This document shows positions 20,490 to 29,200 of a DNA stretch of 64,000 bases, piece by piece; the first letter of the stretch is position 1; each line of letters begins with the position of its first letter. Origin of the DNA: Hydrogenophaga palleronii NBRC 102513 (lineage in GTDB: Bacteria; Pseudomonadota; Gammaproteobacteria; Burkholderiales; Burkholderiaceae_C); NCBI RefSeq assembly GCF_001571225.1, contig NZ_BCTJ01000019.1, positions 1-64,000 on the forward strand, given 5' to 3'. Below the pieces are notes generated by a model. The model saw only the letters and a program-made list of their open reading frames with translations, did not search any database and was not told the origin of the DNA. Both the position numbers and the translations under genes were made by a program.

Positions 20490-23400
20490 TCAAGCTTCGT
20501 TCGCCACCGCACGCATATCGGCAGTGAACGCCAGACCTCCGCGTGCGGTGTCGTACTGGACCTGTGAGAACCGCGAGCTCTTGCCGTCCACGATGTGGAT
20601 GACGGAAGCCCCTCCAATGAATGGCTCCAGCGTCATCACCGAGCGCATCGGAGTGGCCACCACCATCTGGAACCCGAAAGTCTTGAAGATGGTCATGGCT
20701 GCGGCCGTAAAGTCGGCGTCTGCCTTGTCGAAGGCCTCATCCAGCACCACAGTGGCGTACGAGGGCACCGCACGGTCCTGCCCGCCCAGCTGATATCGCA
20801 GGGCAGCGGCCAAGCACGCCGCCGCGAGCTTCTGGCGTTGACCGCCGGACTTGCCAGCGCCGCTGTGATAGACCTCTCGCTCAAGTCCATCTTGGTCCAG
20901 TTCGCGGACACGGAAGTCCACGTGCAGGCGTACATCTAGCACCAGAGCGCGCCACTTTACGTCTACGGACTCCTGGCTAGAAAGGCGCTTGACCATGGCG
21001 CTCAGGGCGCCGAAGCGGCGCTCAGCGGCCGCCTTGTCTTGCGTGAACGCCTGTGACAGCGCATCACGCAGCTGCAAACGAAACGCCTTGACGTCTTCCA
21101 GCGTGCGGTCGTTTGGCTCGATGACCAAGTGCGTGCCTGGGTTGTAGTGCGCCGACTTCAAGCTCTTATTGACTTGGTCCAACCGGTCGTAAATTTGCTT
21201 GCGTTCGAGGTCCAGACGCTGCTGCAGCGTGGCCAGGTTCTGGTTGCTCTGCTGCTGCAGCAGTTGCATGAATCGGTCCTCGAAACGTGGCAGCCCATCT
21301 GTTTCCAGTCGCTCAAGCTTGGCGATGAAGTCCGGCGCACTCTCCAGTTTGGCGTCCAGGCCACCAGACTGCGACGGCCAATCCCGGGAGTAATCCAGAA
21401 AAACGCGTTCGATGGCTGCTTGGAGGGTTGAGGCCGTCGTCTTGAGTGCATCACGGTCAGTGGCGATACTGCGAGAGGCCAAGTGCAACACACTGTCCAG
21501 CGACTCTAGGGTCACTTCTTTGCCAACGCGAGACACCCTTGCGTCAATAGCGTCGCGCAGCTCCGCAGTCAGAACGCGAGGCACCGTCAGCTTTTCGAGC
21601 CGGTCTTGGAACTTGACCAGGCGCTCAAGCGCCAAGCGTTCCTCGCCCTCAGCCTTCTGGCGCTTGGTCACCGCATCCTCGTAGTGCCTTTCCTGGCTGG
21701 CCAGTCGAGCCTGCAGCTGTTCCAGGTCCGGGTTTCGGTCGACCTCCAACTGACGCTGCTTCTGCAGTTCGGCGATGTGCCCGAGCAGCCCCCCGATGTC
21801 CATTTCCTCCCACGCGGTATTTGCGATGGTGAGGGCGTGGCCGCGTAGCTCCTGCAAGCGCCTGCGCTCCCCCGTCAGCTGGTTGAGCTGAGATTGCAGT
21901 TTCGCCAAGTCCTCCCCCACCCCTTTCGCCTCCTCGACGAAGGCCTGGCGCTTGGCAACGTTGTCCAGCCCCATGACCCATTCGCGACGGTTGTTCAGGT
22001 TCGTGCGGTCGTCTTTTTCATGACGGGTAGCGCTGTGCTTAACCTGACCCGTCTTGGTGACAGCGCGCGTGCTACTTCGAAACTGGGCCATGTCTTGGGC
22101 ACACTCGTAGTCGAAGTGCTGGCGCAGTTGCTGGCGCATCCAGTCCTGATGTGTGCCGCGAGCCAGCTCGACCTTGCGCACCAGGGAGTCCTCGTTCAAG
22201 GTGCGCCGGTCCGTTTCTGAAGACGAGGCCATCATGGCTCGGTGGTAGATGACGCGCATGCCCGTATTCAGGTCATTGAGCGTGCGGCTGAAATCCGCAT
22301 AGAGGTCCTGCGAGACCACGATGGACAGCGAAAACCCCCGAAGGACACGTTCGATGGCGCCGGACCATTCCGCCCCTTCCGGCCGCACCTGCATCAACTC
22401 GCCGGCAAAGGGCAGGTCCGGTGGTTCCACGCCCAAAGCCGTGGCCAGGACGGCCCGCACCCTCAAGTAGGGTCCCGGGATGTTGGAAGGCTGGCGCTCC
22501 ATAGAGTCGATTTCGGCTCGCAATTCGCTCAAGCGCGTACTTAGCCGTTCGTGCTCAGCTTTGACGGGGTCCCGTCGCTTCTCGAGCTCGTCGTCTTGAG
22601 ACGTCCCGCTCAAGAGGACGCGCGCATCGCCCTGCGTTTTCAGGAATGTCTGTGGGGTGTCAGGCGTGGGCCACTCCAGGGCATGGCAGGCCCCATGCAC
22701 CAGGGCCTGCTTCGCCAGTCGAGTCTGGCGCTGACCCTCGGCCTCCTTGATACGGCTGTCCAGGCCTTGCAGCAGTACGCCGCCGGCGCCCTGGACCTTG
22801 GTGATGTATTGGTCGCGAACGGTCTTCTCGTGATGCTCCTTGCCCTTTGCCTCCCCAATCGCAATCTGCGCGTGGCTAATCTCAAGCTTGGTGGTCTCGA
22901 TTTCCGTGGTGAGGAGCGAGCTGCGCCGCTCTTCACGGTAGCTGTCCAAATGGTCATCGACGGCTTGGAGCGCCGAAATCTCGGCGACGACCTGCGCGCG
23001 CACCGCGAAGTTCTCGCGCGCGGGCGCCAGCGCCTCAATCTGCTTGCGGGCAGCGACCACTTCCGAGTGAGCCGCGTTGAGGTCCTGGAAGTCGTGCACC
23101 AGGCGCCCAGCCACCTCAAAGGTTTCGGGCTCATCCAGCATGAAGTCGCGCAGGAATACGTTGAGCTCACCCAGGTCCTTGGTCGACTGCGTTTTGTGCA
23201 GCAAGCGCAGCGCGCGGTCGCTCTCTATGCCCAGCAGCCTGCAAAAGCGCTCTTGGTATGCCTTGAACTCCTCGCGGATGAACGCTTCCGGGAACGCCAA
23301 TTTGAGCTTCTTCAAATCGAAGTCCGTGTCGGCGAAGGGTTCCTTGAACTCGGTCACGTCGAACTCGCGTTCGAAAACAAAGTACTGATGGCGCAGGTCC

Positions 23401-24095
23401 CGGGTTGCGGTGCCCGGCCCGCGAATCCACATGAGCATGACGATAGAGACCGAGGCGCCCAGGGAATTTCGGTATGTGGCTGCCAGGGCGCTCCAAGTGG
23501 TGCCTTTGCGCAGGAACTGTTGAACAGCCTCCCTCTCTTCATTGCTCTGGCGCGCCCAGGCGCCGCGCACATATGTGACCAAGTTGCGGTCGGAGCGACC
23601 ACGGTCCGCCTCCCGAGCAGCTGCGTTGAACGCTCTGATATTCGAGGGCGTCGTCAGCGCAGCCAGCCCATCGAGCATGGTGCTCTTGCCTGAGCCAGAG
23701 CTGCCCACAAACAGGTAGCCCTCATGCGCGATAGGAAAGTCGGCTACCCCCTGGAACGTGCCCCAGTTGAAGGCCTGGAGGCGACGCAAGCGGAACTGCG
23801 CCTGCACATCAGGGTCCTGGGCATCAAGAAACGACGCTTGGGCCGCGAGTAAGGCGCGAGGGAGTGTCGCCGGCGTCGTGGGCGCGCGCGCATCCACGGC
23901 CGGAGCTGCATCCGTCTCTACGCTCATAGGGAAGGGGCCCACCCATTCACCCTGCGGCGCCTCCGCATCTGCCTTGGTTGGCGAGGAATCCGGGGCGACT
24001 GTGTCCTTCAGCAGGAAGGCCGGTACGCCGCCAGAGTAAAAAAGCCCTTCGGTCGCCGTCTGGTCAACAGCACTCGCATTTTCAGGTGCGCTCAC
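20490..24095 (-). CDS. jetC: Wadjet SMC-like ATPase JetC
   Basis: JetC is the MukB/MksB-related SMC motor of Wadjet (1,201 aa). Walker A is GSSGSGKST (residues 131-139). Long coiled-coil arms with LxxLxxQL heptads follow. The ABC signature is in HSGAGKSGGQRQKLA and Walker B in YATVVLDEAFDKAD. The DNA-motor core normally starts near the sequence found here at FRLRRLQAFNWGTFQG (residue 101). About 100 Pro/Ala/acidic residues precede it, an unusual, probably disordered extension. It overlaps the jetB stop by 4 bp (ATGA). Confidence 0.93.
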   Translation of the reverse strand: MSAPENASAVDQTATEGLFYSGGVPAFLLKDTVAPDSSPTKADAEAPQGEWVGPFPMSVETDAAPAVDARAPTTPATLPRALLAAQASFLDAQDPDVQAQFRLRRLQAFNWGTFQGVADFPIAHEGYLFVGSSGSGKSTMLDGLAALTTPSNIRAFNAAAREADRGRSDRNLVTYVRGAWARQSNEEREAVQQFLRKGTTWSALAATYRNSLGASVSIVMLMWIRGPGTATRDLRHQYFVFEREFDVTEFKEPFADTDFDLKKLKLAFPEAFIREEFKAYQERFCRLLGIESDRALRLLHKTQSTKDLGELNVFLRDFMLDEPETFEVAGRLVHDFQDLNAAHSEVVAARKQIEALAPARENFAVRAQVVAEISALQAVDDHLDSYREERRSSLLTTEIETTKLEISHAQIAIGEAKGKEHHEKTVRDQYITKVQGAGGVLLQGLDSRIKEAEGQRQTRLAKQALVHGACHALEWPTPDTPQTFLKTQGDARVLLSGTSQDDELEKRRDPVKAEHERLSTRLSELRAEIDSMERQPSNIPGPYLRVRAVLATALGVEPPDLPFAGELMQVRPEGAEWSGAIERVLRGFSLSIVVSQDLYADFSRTLNDLNTGMRVIYHRAMMASSSETDRRTLNEDSLVRKVELARGTHQDWMRQQLRQHFDYECAQDMAQFRSSTRAVTKTGQVKHSATRHEKDDRTNLNNRREWVMGLDNVAKRQAFVEEAKGVGEDLAKLQSQLNQLTGERRRLQELRGHALTIANTAWEEMDIGGLLGHIAELQKQRQLEVDRNPDLEQLQARLASQERHYEDAVTKRQKAEGEERLALERLVKFQDRLEKLTVPRVLTAELRDAIDARVSRVGKEVTLESLDSVLHLASRSIATDRDALKTTASTLQAAIERVFLDYSRDWPSQSGGLDAKLESAPDFIAKLERLETDGLPRFEDRFMQLLQQQSNQNLATLQQRLDLERKQIYDRLDQVNKSLKSAHYNPGTHLVIEPNDRTLEDVKAFRLQLRDALSQAFTQDKAAAERRFGALSAMVKRLSSQESVDVKWRALVLDVRLHVDFRVRELDQDGLEREVYHSGAGKSGGQRQKLAAACLAAALRYQLGGQDRAVPSYATVVLDEAFDKADADFTAAAMTIFKTFGFQMVVATPMRSVMTLEPFIGGASVIHIVDGKSSRFSQVQYDTARGGLAFTADMRAVANEA

Positions 24096-24847
24096 GGCTG
24101 GCCTCCATCATCTTCGTCATCTTCGTCGTCACCGGCAGCGTTGTCGGCGCCCTCCCCGGTGCCTGGCGCGTTCGGCTGCCCCGCTGCCACAGCGTAGGCC
24201 TTGGTGAGCTGCTCGATTTCCTCGGCAGGAAAGAGCAGCTTAAGCGCAGGCGAGACCTCAAACCGCTCGTCCGTGTTGGCCAGCTTACGTACGAGGCCCA
24301 GTTTCTTGGCTTTCTCCACCGCCGAGTCGCACTGCTTGGAGAACCGAGATTGGTCTACGTTGTCGCTGCGCTCGAACGTCTTCAGGTACTCCAGCATTTC
24401 TCGAAGGTCCAACGCGGCGCGTTCACCCTGAGCCTCAGCCTGAGTAAGGCGAAGACGCAAGAAGAGCAGTAAGGCCGTCTCGATGAAAGAGAGTGTGTTC
24501 CGACGCAGCAAGATGGGGATGTCGACGTCCTCTCGCGACACCTGGCGCAAGAACGCGACCTGCTGGTCGCGGTCCAGCACAAGCTCAAGGTAGAGCTCAT
24601 GGAGGCGGCTACGCAGCACAGATTCGTCGCGCAAGACCACTTCCCAGGCCTTGAAGTGGCGCCGGCCATCAACAAGTGGGCCAGTAAGTAGCTGCACGAG
24701 TACCCGTCGCGTATCGGGTGGCAGAACACCACAGTCTCCATCGAAGGTCTGCTGGCGCGTGGCCTGAAGCGCCAAAAGTGATGCGTCATGCGAATCGCTC
24801 GTCGAGCGAGCGTCGTCCACGTCAAGATTCTCAGAGTTTGAATTCAT
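24092..24847 (-). CDS. jetB: Wadjet kite subunit JetB
   Basis: JetB is a DUF4194-type winged-helix kite subunit that bridges JetA and JetC. The protein has 251 aa and a core VLVQLLTGPLVDGRRHFKAWEVVLRDESVLRSRLHELYLELVLD, then FLRQVSRED.DIPILLRRNTLSF. It ends with a very acidic Asp/Glu/Gly tail of about 25 residues. Start ATG 24847 (MNSNSENLDVDDARS) overlaps jetA by 17 bp. The longer ORF from 25012 runs 160 bp into jetA and is rejected. Confidence 0.88.
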   Translation of the reverse strand: MNSNSENLDVDDARSTSDSHDASLLALQATRQQTFDGDCGVLPPDTRRVLVQLLTGPLVDGRRHFKAWEVVLRDESVLRSRLHELYLELVLDRDQQVAFLRQVSREDVDIPILLRRNTLSFIETALLLFLRLRLTQAEAQGERAALDLREMLEYLKTFERSDNVDQSRFSKQCDSAVEKAKKLGLVRKLANTDERFEVSPALKLLFPAEEIEQLTKAYAVAAGQPNAPGTGEGADNAAGDDEDDEDDGGQP

Positions 24848-26297
24848 GGGCCCTTTCCCGGCGGAAGAACACAGTGGGGGCGTCCGCACGCCGGCGCATG
24901 TCGTCGGTCCCGGTCCATTCAATAGAACACCGTTGGTTGTCAAAAACCTGGCCATGCTTGGCTGCCAATGAGAGATAGCCCACCACGCTTCCAAGCCCTT
25001 GTCCGGCGTCAAACCGCTCGAGCAACTCGGCCAGACTCACCACCTCCTTCTCTTCCAGGAGCGTCAGGATGTTGTGCTTGAGGATGCGGGAGTCGATTTC
25101 GGAGCGGAGCACCATCTCAGAGAGGGCGTCAGCTGAAAGTTCGCCCTCGGGAACCTTCTCCATGGTGGTGTCCGACATGCGCAGGTCTGGGTCCAACAAG
25201 CCCCACTGGGCCACCGAGGCTACGCGGGCTCCGGTGGAGGTGAGCGTAAAGCCTATGTTGGCATTGGTGCGGAGCTGGTCCTTGACCTGGACGGCGCTGC
25301 GCTGCGCCACCCCGAGCAGCTGATGCAGGCGGCGGTTCTCCATGAACTCACGACTCTGGACAAAGTGCTTGAGGCCACGTGCAAAGCTTTGCTGTACTTC
25401 ATGCACGGTCGAGCCTTCCTTGAGCAGCAGAGTGGTGAGGTTGCGCAGCAGGCGACGCTCTACATCGCTCAGGCTCTTGGCGAAAGTGCGCGAGTTCAGC
25501 GTATCCACCGCGTCATCAAGGATGGCCGATTGCTCGTAGTCATTGAGTAGCCGCCAGAAGGCCTGGAACGTACGCCCGGCGTCGCTCTCGCCGATGATGT
25601 CCACACCACTGAAAAGCTTTTCCAGCACATGACCGCGACTTCCCTCGTGGTCAATGAGGGTTGCTCGCAAGTCGCGGTTCAGGCGCTCGAATTCGTCGCG
25701 CACTTGGCGGAAGTCCGAGACAAGCTCCTCCGCCAAGAAGATGATGTCGCGAGCGCGCTCCAGCGCGCGGTCATCAGCCAGGGTGGTGATTTGCCCGTTG
25801 TTGACGCGTTCGATTTCGCGGTCAATGCGGTCGCGCTGCTCCATCAGCGACTCCAGGCGGCTCCTTCGGTCACCGTCGGTTTCTTCGGCAAGTCGCTGGA
25901 GCTGATTGATGACGGTGGCCAGACGGCTTTCTGTCGCGCTGCGGCGTGGCTGGGTTGAGCCGACAATGAAGCGCACGGCGTTGGCCGCATCAGTCGTGAG
26001 GCTGAGCTCTTCCTCAGGTGCGCCTTGCGCCAAGCGGCGCGACAACCACCCCTGGTCAATCCACTCCCGTACATAGCCGGCAGCGGCATTGGGAAGCTCG
26101 TACCCATGCGCGCGAAGCGTCTCAATGTCTCGTGTCAGCCTCTCTTCCAGGGTGGACGCTGAGAGCACCTTCTCCTCCTGAAGCAACACGTTGTCCAACA
26201 GTGCCGCAATGACGGGCGCACGGTCGGCGGCGAGCAATTTCCACATGGGTTGCTCGCGAAAGCTGCGCAGCGTGGCCGCGCTGCGCACGATGCTCAT
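24831..26297 (-). CDS. jetA: Wadjet kleisin subunit JetA
   Basis: JetA is the MukF/MksF-like kleisin (DUF3375) of 488 aa. The N-terminus RSAATLRSFREQPMWKLLAADRAPVIAALLDNVL is a winged-helix-type opening. A long helical coiled middle follows (residues 150-240, LIDHEGSRGHVLEKLFSGVD), then a C-terminal winged helix. The ATG at 26297 overlaps the helicase stop by 4 bp (ATGA), so translation is coupled to that gene. Confidence 0.9.
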   Translation of the reverse strand: MSIVRSAATLRSFREQPMWKLLAADRAPVIAALLDNVLLQEEKVLSASTLEERLTRDIETLRAHGYELPNAAAGYVREWIDQGWLSRRLAQGAPEEELSLTTDAANAVRFIVGSTQPRRSATESRLATVINQLQRLAEETDGDRRSRLESLMEQRDRIDREIERVNNGQITTLADDRALERARDIIFLAEELVSDFRQVRDEFERLNRDLRATLIDHEGSRGHVLEKLFSGVDIIGESDAGRTFQAFWRLLNDYEQSAILDDAVDTLNSRTFAKSLSDVERRLLRNLTTLLLKEGSTVHEVQQSFARGLKHFVQSREFMENRRLHQLLGVAQRSAVQVKDQLRTNANIGFTLTSTGARVASVAQWGLLDPDLRMSDTTMEKVPEGELSADALSEMVLRSEIDSRILKHNILTLLEEKEVVSLAELLERFDAGQGLGSVVGYLSLAAKHGQVFDNQRCSIEWTGTDDMRRRADAPTVFFRRERAHEFKL

Positions 26298-29200
26298 GGC
26301 CTCGCTTCTCCCGAGACGGACTCGTTTGCCATATTCGCCGCTGCGACGGCGTCAGCGAGCGCGTCACCTCCGCCATGAGCTTCCCGGTGCGCATCTGCTG
26401 GGGTCCAGGTGCGCGCCTCCACCAGAGAGGGAATTTTCTCCAGCGCGCCGAGGGGCTCGATGCCCATGTTGTGCAGACGCACGAGAAGCTCCTCAAGCAC
26501 TTCATCCTTGCGCAGCGACCATGTAGAAGCAAAACAGCGCCAGAATGTCCAGCCCGCACGCTCCAGCACTCGCTGTCGATTCATGTCCGCGGCCCAGCGG
26601 TCAGGCCCGTGAAACTCATCACCGTCACACTCCAGCGCGAGCCGCATGTCGTGCGCACCCTCGACCACGAAGTCAATGAAGAAGGAGCCGGCCTTGACCT
26701 GTGGAATCACCCGGTAGCCGCGATTGAATAGCTCCGTGTATACGTCACGCTCAAAGCCAGACTCGCACATGTCTATGAGGCTCTTTCCATCGTCAACTGT
26801 GCCGCCCTTGGGCTTGGAGTAGTAACCAAGCAATCCTGCGCGCAAGTCGGCCTGAGAAAGGTCCTTCATCTGTACGGACCGAACTAGGTACATCCTGTCG
26901 CGCGCCCTGCTGGCGGCGACGTTGAAGCGCTGCTCAAACATATTGCCGGACAATGCCTTGCAACTGCTGGGGTCCACCACCATAGAGAGGAACATGATGT
27001 CGCGTTCACTTCCTTGGAATGTCCGTGCATCACCGCATTTGAAATGCCGACGCAGGAGTTCTGCTGCATCGCAGTTGCTGCGCACCAAGGTATCAATGTT
27101 CTTGGCTTGCTCTGAGCCTAGTAGAGAGACTACGCCGAGAGTGCGGCCGGCGAGGTTGGGGTCGGCAAGGATGGCTTTGATTTCGGCAAGGACGGCACTG
27201 GCCTCATCGGCGTTTTGGTCTTTCTTGCCTCGGTACCCTGTGGGCACATAAATATCCACAAGGGGAGGGTCAATACGCTCGGACTCTCGTGGGATGCGCA
27301 GCGGTTGCATCGAGTCGTTGTAGAACCGATTGCTGTACGCAATGATGGCTGGCACGCACCGGAAATGCTCTCGCAGCATCACCTTGTTGGCCGCAAAAAC
27401 CGTGGACGCCATGTCGTAGAGAGACTTCTCCGGCGTGAGGCTCGCTGCATGCGGTTGCCCCGCAAGAAATCTATTGGCCAACTCCTGGATACGGGCTGCA
27501 GAAATGAATCCCCCATCGGGCGAAACCTGCTTGTCGTCACCCACGACCAGTATTTGCTTGCCACGCAGAACTGCCGGCAGGGCCCAGATGTCGGACTGAC
27601 TGGCCTCGTCCACGATGACCAAGTCAAAGCTGCCCAAGGTCGCAGGCAAGGTTTCCGACACCTTGGCATGGCTCATCACCCAGCAAGGCACGGCCCCTTG
27701 TGCGTCATGCATGGCTTTTTGAGCATCTCGGCGATACCGGCTTGCATTGGGTCCGGTACCCTGGCCAATTTTTCGCACCGCAGTTCGGTACGCCTCCAGC
27801 GCCGACAACGTCTTCGGTGAAGCACCGGCCTTGGTCTCACGCCACGCGGACTTGGAGACCATGTTTTCATAGAGACGCGCCAGTCCGCGCTCAAGGTCAT
27901 TTCTCCTGGAGGCCATGGCCAGCAGTTCATCTCTGGCCTCAATGCTGTCCAGGTGCGTTTTCAGCCTCGCCCAGGTCCATGCCTGGCGCCACGTCGTTGG
28001 AAGAACACTGTCCTCACCCGAAACCGGCAGCGGGGACGTCCTCACTCGAGCAGCCAACAGGGCGGCGCCCGCCTTCTCCATGGCTTCGGCGCCAGCGTTG
28101 AGTGTCTGAAAATCGTGTGCCATCGCCTCGATTCGACGGACCTCGCCGACCAGCTCAGCATAAGAGGCTACTGCTCGTTCCGTTGGCACCGCATTGTTGC
28201 CCAGCTGCACACTGACGAACCCACGCAGTTGGTCTGAAACCGAACCTGCGGCACCTGCGAGTTTTTCCTGCAACGTCGCCAGCAACACAGTTGCCTCCGC
28301 CAGCTCGGCCCGCGTCAGATGACTGCGCAGGTGCTCCCTGACCTTGTGCAAGTCTGCGGAGGTGCCGCGCAACTCCTTCATGGGAGGCTTGGCAAAGACA
28401 CGCTCGGCAAGAGCTGGAAGGTGGCTGTCGTGATTGGTTGCGAGCAAGTGTGCTTTGCGCGCATAGGTGGTCACCAGTTCGATTTCCCTCAAGGCCTGCA
28501 CGCTCGCCTTGACAGTGGGGACTGACAACAAGTCGGCAAACTGGTTCCAGCGCACGCTGAAGGAGCGCACCCTGTCGTGCAAATGCAGGTACTTCTGCAC
28601 GTGCTTCCAGTCCTCCTCGCTTTTAGGAGCCAGTCCAGCAACACGAACCGCAGCAATGTGCTCTTTCGCTTCTCCAGCACCGATAGCAAGCATTCCAAAT
28701 GCCTTGCCCGTCTCGGCCGCACGCTTGACGGCCTCGATGAACTTCTCGCCACCCAGTGCCGCTTCTGGCAAGTCCACCGGCACCTTGAGGAACACGGCGC
28801 GTGCGCGAATCAGCTCATCTATTTCAGCGAACAGCGCCTCAAGCGCCTCGCGCTCACTGACGAAGTCGGTCTGACGGCACTTGCGCCGCAGCTCAGCCGT
28901 CCACACATGCCCCGTTTCTTCCAGCTCATGGGCTAGCTGGGCAGCGGCCTCCACACCGGGCAGCATCTTGTGTGCGTCCGCAAGCACCTCAACAGAGGAG
29001 GCGCGCAAAGCCAGCAATCCACCGCTGGCCTCCGCAGCTTCGATTTCACGCATGCTGACAAGCACGTCGTGCAGCCGGCCAACATCAGCGGCAGCCGGGA
29101 GTCCGGCGCTGGAGGGAATGCGCACCGTGGCGTATTGCAGGTCCTGCCCGACCCGGCGCCGAGCCTCCCGAACACCCGCCATTTCACTGTCGGTCAAAGG

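Noticed and set aside
24848..25012. Longer jetB start
   Set aside because: It would overlap jetA by more than 180 bp and adds residues unlike the family; ATG 24847 is enough.
20490..26297. MukBEF or chromosomal MksBEF instead of Wadjet
   Set aside because: The fourth gene is a JetD-type nuclease with DUF3322/DUF2220-like regions and Toprim motifs, and the set is inside a mobile element, which favours Wadjet.
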